Assembly (NCBI GenBank): GCA_003219675.1
Contig: QHPW01000361.1
Span: forward strand, 21,017-30,555
Reading direction: 5' to 3'
DNA: 9,539 bases
DNA from: Verrucomicrobiota bacterium
GTDB lineage: Bacteria > Verrucomicrobiota > Verrucomicrobiia > Limisphaerales > AV2
Part shown: piece by piece, positions 8,701 through 9,539 of the stretch
Position numbering within the stretch: position 1 is the first letter of the stretch
Layout of the letters: every line of letters begins with the position of its first letter
Made by a program: the position numbers and the translations under genes
Notes under the pieces: model-generated
What the model saw: the letters and a program-made list of their open reading frames with translations, nothing else
Told to the model about the DNA's origin: nothing
Database searches by the model: none

Positions 8701-9230
8701 ACGTCATCTACGGCGATTCTGGAGTCGATACCATCCAGGGCGGCGACGGCAACGACACAATTTGTGGATTGGACGGAAACGATCAACTTTATGGACAGGG
8801 CGGCAACGACACGATCTTTGGCGGCGTTGGAGATGATACCCTCGTCGGCGGCACAGGAAACGACTCGCTTTACGGCGAAGCGGGTGACGATCGGTTGGCC
8901 GGCAGCGACGGCGATGATCTCCTCGTCGGCGGATTTGGCAACGATGTGCTCCTGGGCGATGCGGGTCGGGACATTCTTTGGGGCGGCCTGGAAGGGCTTT
9001 CCGCCGATCAGTTCAGGAACCCGGCAAACCTCGGATTTGATCCGAACTTTGCGCTGTCGCCGCGTCAGAGTGTCCTGCCCCCGATGATCACTCCCAAAGG
9101 CGCCAAAGGTCTTTCGATCAATGGCGTTGAAGGCGACGGTAACGACATCCTGCAGGGAGGCGATGGAACCGACTGGCTCTTCGGCGGAAGTGACGTTGAC
9201 CAACTCGATGGCGGCAACGGAGACGATTAG
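2706..9230 (+). CDS. Central part of the giant protein: modules 3-7 and RTX calcium-binding repeats
   Basis: This is the longest open frame. A gene caller would start it at the TTG at 2706, but no Shine-Dalgarno-like sequence precedes that codon, and the homologous reading begins upstream at about 2676. It is therefore the continuation of the preceding piece. It holds modules 3-7 (2721-7340), which share the VP-core helical motif, the FGVD-type motif and DxDxDG loops. Perfect 12-residue EF-hand-type loops lie at 3552-3587 (DHDADGRITLGE), 6567-6602 (DENGDGQVTLLE) and 7302-7337 (DPNNDGRLRIDE). After a transition domain (7500-7712) come dozens of RTX nonapeptides of the form GGxGxDxLx, which bind calcium as a parallel beta-roll (known for the family). 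It ends at a TAG inside a repeat, with RTX sequence continuing after it. RTX proteins are commonly exported by type I secretion; no transporter genes are visible here. Confidence 0.85.
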   Translation: MTELTSSSLSGIFDGGIDAVFGIDPIQISADIDGVSLGSLTVSLASDPDGHVRSLQDLQVLPSKIQVTGKFSFSDNLPIPAALRDLILEGLQTVVNLADRVDDLPPFARTLPLVNTSLAQALDLPGQLRERLYNPVADYFAQDTTPTVRELVQVLRRTFASVASPSTESVLLLNFNLSTTKTATLPIDLGADAGSIGLKVDASANLDLATTFNFDFTVGVDLTPGLAASDAFFIRVSRLDASGHIQALNNLNFGVTAGFLRAGVQNGTVDLNAALSATFNNPDHDADGRITLGELTGGDVVTINPPTGSLNVVLPVVATLGGQSVAGSGPQPTIRITDADLFADPPPTFAAENFDEFLKFDLLTPQSVIGLLDQLGSWLDQFRNTSVFQTKVPFTGLTVGGLLDLRQAFLAKVRPLLETSPGTPSFSTAQELAQALVGLLGGDPSAVHYDPTTHLLSYAIQFTHTFASSETPIAFDANLGSIAGIQSSSVLKVNASVRVALTFGVDLSPLAPDTTPSDPSDDDSVARHFFIANPTVTGTLDLTGSDINASARLFNFVEIGIQHGNGAINSTVAVSLKDPGTQTGTDGRITMPELLGGLGNLSSLVNTPTVTGFANLTLPVVLTTPMTGLALDPQASIAVAWPDVTNPNTLNIELRHLDVLLDFEHFGFQQFLDALQGVLQYLRNVQGVGFLGQKLPVIDRSIDDLLALADGFAGQLETFKNNPGQSLQGVKQLIKDAFGAEPAGIELSLDGHTVRIDLSFGTTLKKLLPFDIDLASLGLSNLSGLIGVDASGKLLLELGAQFDLHFGVDLTDPLSPTPYLYDNTGLTLEAKAAGTNLSFQANIGPLGLFIKNGTASLQARTDRDGNPATIDPAAFTVRLAPDSTDHRYLFSELSLDKTTVDLNAAVNVTLPVFFPESTQLSPDLAISIPDLGAFFRGDTGAFTITTPDFSGLIDGLSIPDSLGAFLDGLDTFLGYLQDALDGQVFGVPVPLIGHSLHGGSQVIQSFRDKVLSGLRALTNQPSQVVRQTLFDVLGPGDLNLLRDRNNDHAVDINDVEVVSDSDHLQFNVRLGQDTKALDVPLAFDLGLPGLGLDVAGKVQTKVDTSAANELKVDVDVTTPGLDATGRLAFLQLEVKDDASAPSHFVGTFTVDVKDPTGDNNRLTFNEIRAEPALSQVIDAHLTGNANINVNTIVSFGGNASFPRLLADLNVGWAFVNASTSSSGSTFGGVPTIAFNHVQLDLGSFLANFMKPIIGGIQDVLGPIKPVLDVLTKPLPVLSDLGPIRNLLDENGDGQVTLLELASKISGDVAKAKTFIEAAVNINDIAGLLSSFSTSGPSAFLNLGGFDLGSLDVRKVTDLTAAVPNVTAGAGAPPGDNTPEGKLIKKFKSSPGGGFSFPFLENPSKVFGLFFGKSVDLVLYDMPTLELGFTYMSPPIPIIGPLSEVLSGTVGAKIHFAFGYDTTGLKKFVDTHDPADLLTGLFVSDRANPDGTGADVPEVVLQAGIEAFGAINAVIASAGVGGGIFATIDMNLHDPNNDGRLRIDEILADLKRGPLCLFDMTGKIDGVLSAFVKVGFSIFSTTKHFEIARVTLLDFTFGCDSNDGTPPVLASQSGDVLTLNMGPLASKRAHGDKSDGDEHFRIKKGSADGSVIVEAFGFDQEFSGVTKIVADGGAGNDTITIEPGVVVSAELSGGEGDDHLFAGENDSILHGGPGNDQLSGRAGNDQLYGDEGGDTLFGGAGIDLLDGGEGDDILQGQAGNDTLIGGNGDDTLIGGPGDDILHGGDGNDQLWGDDGADKLYGDDGVDILYGGAGDDLLMGGAGNDQLYGENGSDTLMGEAGDDELHGDDELHGDDGADILYGGTGADLLTGGAGNDQPYGEAGSDTLKGEAGDDLLVGGNGTDTLYGGDGQDQLFGDAGNDTLFGEAGRDILHGGPGDDTLYGDFATDNLGGDSDTIFGDEGSDSIFGGPGNDTIYAGSAADGSAAENNSTHTIFGGPGDDVIYGDSGVDTIQGGDGNDTICGLDGNDQLYGQGGNDTIFGGVGDDTLVGGTGNDSLYGEAGDDRLAGSDGDDLLVGGFGNDVLLGDAGRDILWGGLEGLSADQFRNPANLGFDPNFALSPRQSVLPPMITPKGAKGLSINGVEGDGNDILQGGDGTDWLFGGSDVDQLDGGNGDD
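2721..3590 (+). other. Module 3
   Basis: It begins with beta-like sequence and a short acidic turn (SDPDGHVRSLQDL, from about 2844). The VP-core helix RTLPLVNTSLAQALDL comes next, followed by the helical TVRELVQVLRRTFAS, the motif FTVGVDLTPGLAASDAFF (about 3351) and FGVTAGFLRAGVQNGTVDL. It closes with a canonical 12-residue EF-hand-type loop, DHDADGRITLGE, at 3552-3587. This is the best preserved loop of the array, with D at positions 1, 3 and 5, G at 6, I at 8 and E at 12. Confidence 0.6.
3591..4490 (+). other. Module 4
   Basis: After LNVVLPVVATLGGQS comes the helical stretch with TKVPFTGLTVGGLLDL (3873) and AQELAQALVGLLGGDPSAVH. ALTFGVDLSPLAPDTT starts at 4203 and contains the cleanest FGVD motif (4212-4223). 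The closing segment is ARLFNFVEIGIQHGNGAINS, then DPGTQTGTDGRITMPEL (4437-4487). This loop keeps the DGRI-x-x-x-E half, but its first calcium ligands are replaced by T, Q and G, so calcium binding here is doubtful. Confidence 0.6.
4491..5390 (+). other. Module 5
   Basis: It contains ANLTLPVVLTTPMTGLALDP, SIAVAWPDVTNPNTLNIEL, the helix QKLPVIDRSIDDLLAL (4782), FDLHFGVDLTDPLSPTPY (from 5109) and ANIGPLGLFIKNGTASLQA. The loop region TDRDGNPATIDPAAF (from about 5284) is rearranged. It starts with an acidic TDRDG turn but lacks the usual spacing, and a second turn DSTDHRYLFSEL follows at about 5352-5387. This suggests insertion within the loop. Confidence 0.55.
5391..6206 (+). other. Module 6, with an additional canonical acidic loop
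   Basis: VNVTLPVFFPESTQLSPDL opens the module, followed by the helical segment with GVPVPLIGHSLHGGSQV (5661). An EF-hand-type loop DRNNDHAVDIND lies at 5832-5867, in the middle of the module, where other modules have none. Its ligands are D1, N3, D5 and D12 instead of E12. The beta part lacks a clear FGVD motif. It closes with the segment TGRLAFLQLEVKD and the degenerate loop DPTGDNNRLTFNEI (6165-6206). Confidence 0.5.
6207..7340 (+). other. Module 7, the most divergent, with two canonical acidic loops and an FGYD motif
   Basis: The helical part (VLGPIKPVLDVLTKPLPVLS) is followed at once by a canonical loop DENGDGQVTLLE (6567-6602). Next is a G/P-rich linker (about 6798-6890) and a distinctive stretch, SKVFGLFFGKSVDLVLYDMP and LGFTYMSPPIPIIGPLSEVL. 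FAFGYDTTGLKKFVDTHD (7071) replaces FGVD. The closing loop DPNNDGRLRIDE at 7302-7337 is canonical. The conserved YDMP and PIIGPL signatures suggest a capping module that joins the stalk to the RTX domain. Confidence 0.5.
7500..7712 (+). other. Transition domain between the last module and the RTX array
   Basis: The translation PPVLASQSGDVLTLNMGPLA, HGDKSDGDEHFRIKKGSADG and VIVEAFGFDQEFSGVTKIVA looks like a compact beta domain. Its last strand runs into the first RTX turn, DGGAGNDTI, at 7713. Similar beta lead-ins precede RTX arrays in other large exported proteins, where they cap the beta-roll. No catalytic motif is visible. Confidence 0.5.
8103..8381 (+). repeat. Recent direct duplication of a 126-bp block of RTX repeats
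   Basis: Bases 8103-8228 and 8256-8381 match over 126 bases with no gaps and 13 mismatches by my count (about 90% identity). The two copies start 153 bases apart. They encode GDDGVDILYGGAGDDLLMGG and GDDGADILYGGTGADLLTGG and what follows. Neighbouring RTX units share only the consensus, so this copy is much younger than the rest of the array and shows unequal recombination or replication slippage. Confidence 0.85.
8221..8256 (+). repeat. 18-bp tandem duplication giving GDDELH twice
   Basis: Two 18-base units, 8221-8238 and 8239-8256, differ at one base (gagctt versus gaactt). They encode GDDELHGDDELH, six-residue units within a nine-residue repeat array, and lie between the two copies of the 126-bp duplication. 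A slippage product is the simplest reading. Confidence 0.85.
8634..8675 (+). other. 14-residue non-RTX insert within the first RTX block
   Basis: The stretch SAADGSAAENNSTH lies between the repeats NDTIYAG and TIFGGPGDD. It lacks the GGxGxD pattern and probably loops out of the beta-roll. Confidence 0.6.
8988..9131 (+). other. 48-residue non-RTX island between the two RTX blocks
   Basis: After ILWGG the sequence LEGLSADQFRNPANLGFDPN and FALSPRQSVLPPMITPKGAK interrupts the array, and GLSINGVEGDGNDILQGG leads back into it. It is rich in P, N and F and lacks glycine-aspartate turns, so it would split the beta-roll into two stacks. A shorter, unrelated break (AAVGLNAPAAQVTAETGLPG) occurs near 9453-9512. 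I do not recognise it as a domain. Confidence 0.65.
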
Positions 9231-9452
9231 CTGGATGCCGGACTTGGCAACGACACCTTCGTTCATGGCGGCGCGGGGAACGATGTGGTGCGAGGCGGCG
9301 CCGGCGACGATGTCCTCCGCGGCGATTCCGGTCTGGACCAACTTTACGGTGATGACGGGCGCGACATACTTTTCGGCGATGCCGGCGATGAGGCGACCGG
9401 GAGCCTGGTCGGCCAACGGCTCTGGGGTGGTGAGGGGAGCGACTTCCTCTAT
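9132..9452 (+). repeat. RTX nonapeptide array, second block, containing the amber codon
   Basis: Repeats resume with GDGNDILQGGDGTDWLFGG, run through the TAG at 9228-9230, and continue in frame as LDAGLGNDTFVHGGAGND and GGAGDDVLRGDSGLDQLYGD. They weaken after about 9390, with a last clear unit LWGGEGSDFLY. The TAG sits at the variable position just before the conserved Leu of a repeat (GGNGDD-stop-LDAG), which argues that the codon was once a sense codon. Confidence 0.85.
9228..9230 (+). other. In-frame amber codon within an RTX repeat
   Basis: TAG occupies the variable position of GGNGDD-x-LDAGLGND. The reading frame and repeat register are intact on both sides. One base change from CAG, TGG, TTG, AAG or GAG would create it. 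The unit just upstream has TGG (W) at the same position (GTDWLFGG). Confidence 0.85.
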
Positions 9453-9539
9453 GCTTACGCCGCGGTGGGACTGAACGCGCCGGCTGCGCAGGTGACCGCC
9501 GAGACCGGATTGCCTGGCGATGAGCTTCACGGCGAGGGC
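9231..9539 (+). CDS. In-frame continuation of the RTX array after the amber codon (3' partial)
   Basis: The 103 codons after the TAG stay open in the same frame and keep encoding RTX repeats, e.g. LDAGLGNDTFVHGGAGND, then GGAGDDVLRGDSGLDQLYGD and GRDILFGDAGD. From about 9390 the array is interrupted by GSLVGQRLWGGEGSDFLYAY and a non-RTX stretch (AAVGLNAPAAQVTAETGLPG), then resumes with GDELHGEG at the window edge. There is no start codon with a ribosome binding site at its beginning, so it is not an independent gene but the severed tail of the giant protein. The real C-terminus, where a type I secretion signal or anchor would be expected, lies beyond the window. Confidence 0.75.
   Translation, partial: MDAGLGNDTFVHGGAGNDVVRGGAGDDVLRGDSGLDQLYGDDGRDILFGDAGDEATGSLVGQRLWGGEGSDFLYAYAAVGLNAPAAQVTAETGLPGDELHGEG

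Larger units (their letters stand above)
7713..8987 (+). repeat. RTX nonapeptide array, first block (calcium-binding beta-roll)
   Basis: The stretch is made largely of GGxGxDxLx nonapeptides, e.g. GGAGNDQLYGENGSDTL and GGPGDDILHGGDGNDQLW, roughly 40 units by eye. Each pair of turns binds calcium between GGxGxD loops and stacks into a parallel beta-roll (known for the family). The DNA is strongly periodic at 27 bases, which produces long artefactual antisense frames. The register is disturbed at 8221-8256 (hexapeptide duplication), at about 8530-8570 (DFATDNLGGDSDTIFGD) and at 8634-8675 (SAADGSAAENNSTH insert). Confidence 0.92.
1..9539 (+). pseudogene. Single giant RTX/modular surface-protein gene, split by one frameshift and one nonsense codon, open at both ends
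   Basis: This entry joins the three coding pieces below into one gene. Frame 1 is open from base 1 to the TGA at 2707-2709. Frame 3 carries the homologous continuation from about 2676 to the TAG at 9228-9230. The same frame 3 is then open to the last base. With one base restored near 2675 the unit is 3,180 codons long. Order of parts: lectin-like propeller, linker, about seven divergent modules with EF-hand-like loops, transition domain, RTX array. Only three cysteines are visible in the whole translation, at 7368, 7497 and 8763, as is usual for exported giant repeat proteins. The likely role is a secreted or cell-surface calcium-dependent adhesin or matrix protein; this is inferred from architecture. 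'Pseudogene' is used because the frame is broken as given, but a sequencing or assembly error would make it an intact gene. Confidence 0.72.

Noticed and set aside
8016..9530. A 504-codon open frame on the minus strand opposite the RTX array
   Set aside because: The 27-base periodicity and Gly/Asp codon bias of RTX DNA keep the opposite strand free of stops. The product is a monotonous Val/Ala/Ile-rich repeat with no recognisable domain, and no start signal was seen. It also runs through the TAG region as a shadow.

Overview
The whole window lies inside one giant gene on the + strand. It enters at base 1 and leaves at base 9539, so neither its start nor its end is visible. Adding back one missing base near 2675 gives a single frame of 3,180 codons (9,540 bases) with one in-frame amber codon at 9228-9230. 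There is no intergenic space, promoter, ribosome binding site, terminator, RNA gene, CRISPR array or mobile element. The minus strand carries only shadow frames.

Layout. Bases 1-820 encode four or five blades of a PLL/tectonin-type lectin-like beta-propeller, whose earlier part lies upstream. Bases 820-1080 are a Ser/Gly/Pro-rich linker. Bases 1081-7340 hold about seven copies of a divergent module of roughly 270-300 residues. A full module has a helical segment with a '[VIL]P[LVF][VIL]' core, a beta-rich part with an 'FGVD'-type motif, and an EF-hand/dockerin-like acidic loop of the form D-x-D-x-DG-x-I-x-x-x-E. I do not recognise this module as a named domain. A transition domain (about 7500-7712) leads into a long array of RTX calcium-binding nonapeptides (GGxGxDxLx) from 7713 to the window end, broken by a 48-residue non-RTX island.

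Two lesions split the gene. A one-base deletion near 2675 moves the homologous reading from frame 1 to frame 3, between the halves of one calcium loop. A TAG at 9228-9230 falls inside an RTX repeat, and the repeat continues in the same frame after it. An automatic annotation would show two or three proteins, but the repeat homology says they are one. The rest of the frame is clean over more than 9 kb, so the lesions are either sequence errors or a very recent inactivation. Recoding is possible but less likely.

The organism is a GC-rich bacterium (about 60% G+C by eye). Very large, cysteine-poor exported proteins with lectin-like, EF-hand-loop and RTX parts are typical of Planctomycetota, Verrucomicrobiota and similar environmental lineages. 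That is only a family-level inference. The product is probably a secreted or surface-attached calcium-dependent adhesin or structural protein: the propeller could bind glycans, the modules form a long stalk stiffened by calcium, and the RTX array folds outside the cell when calcium is present.
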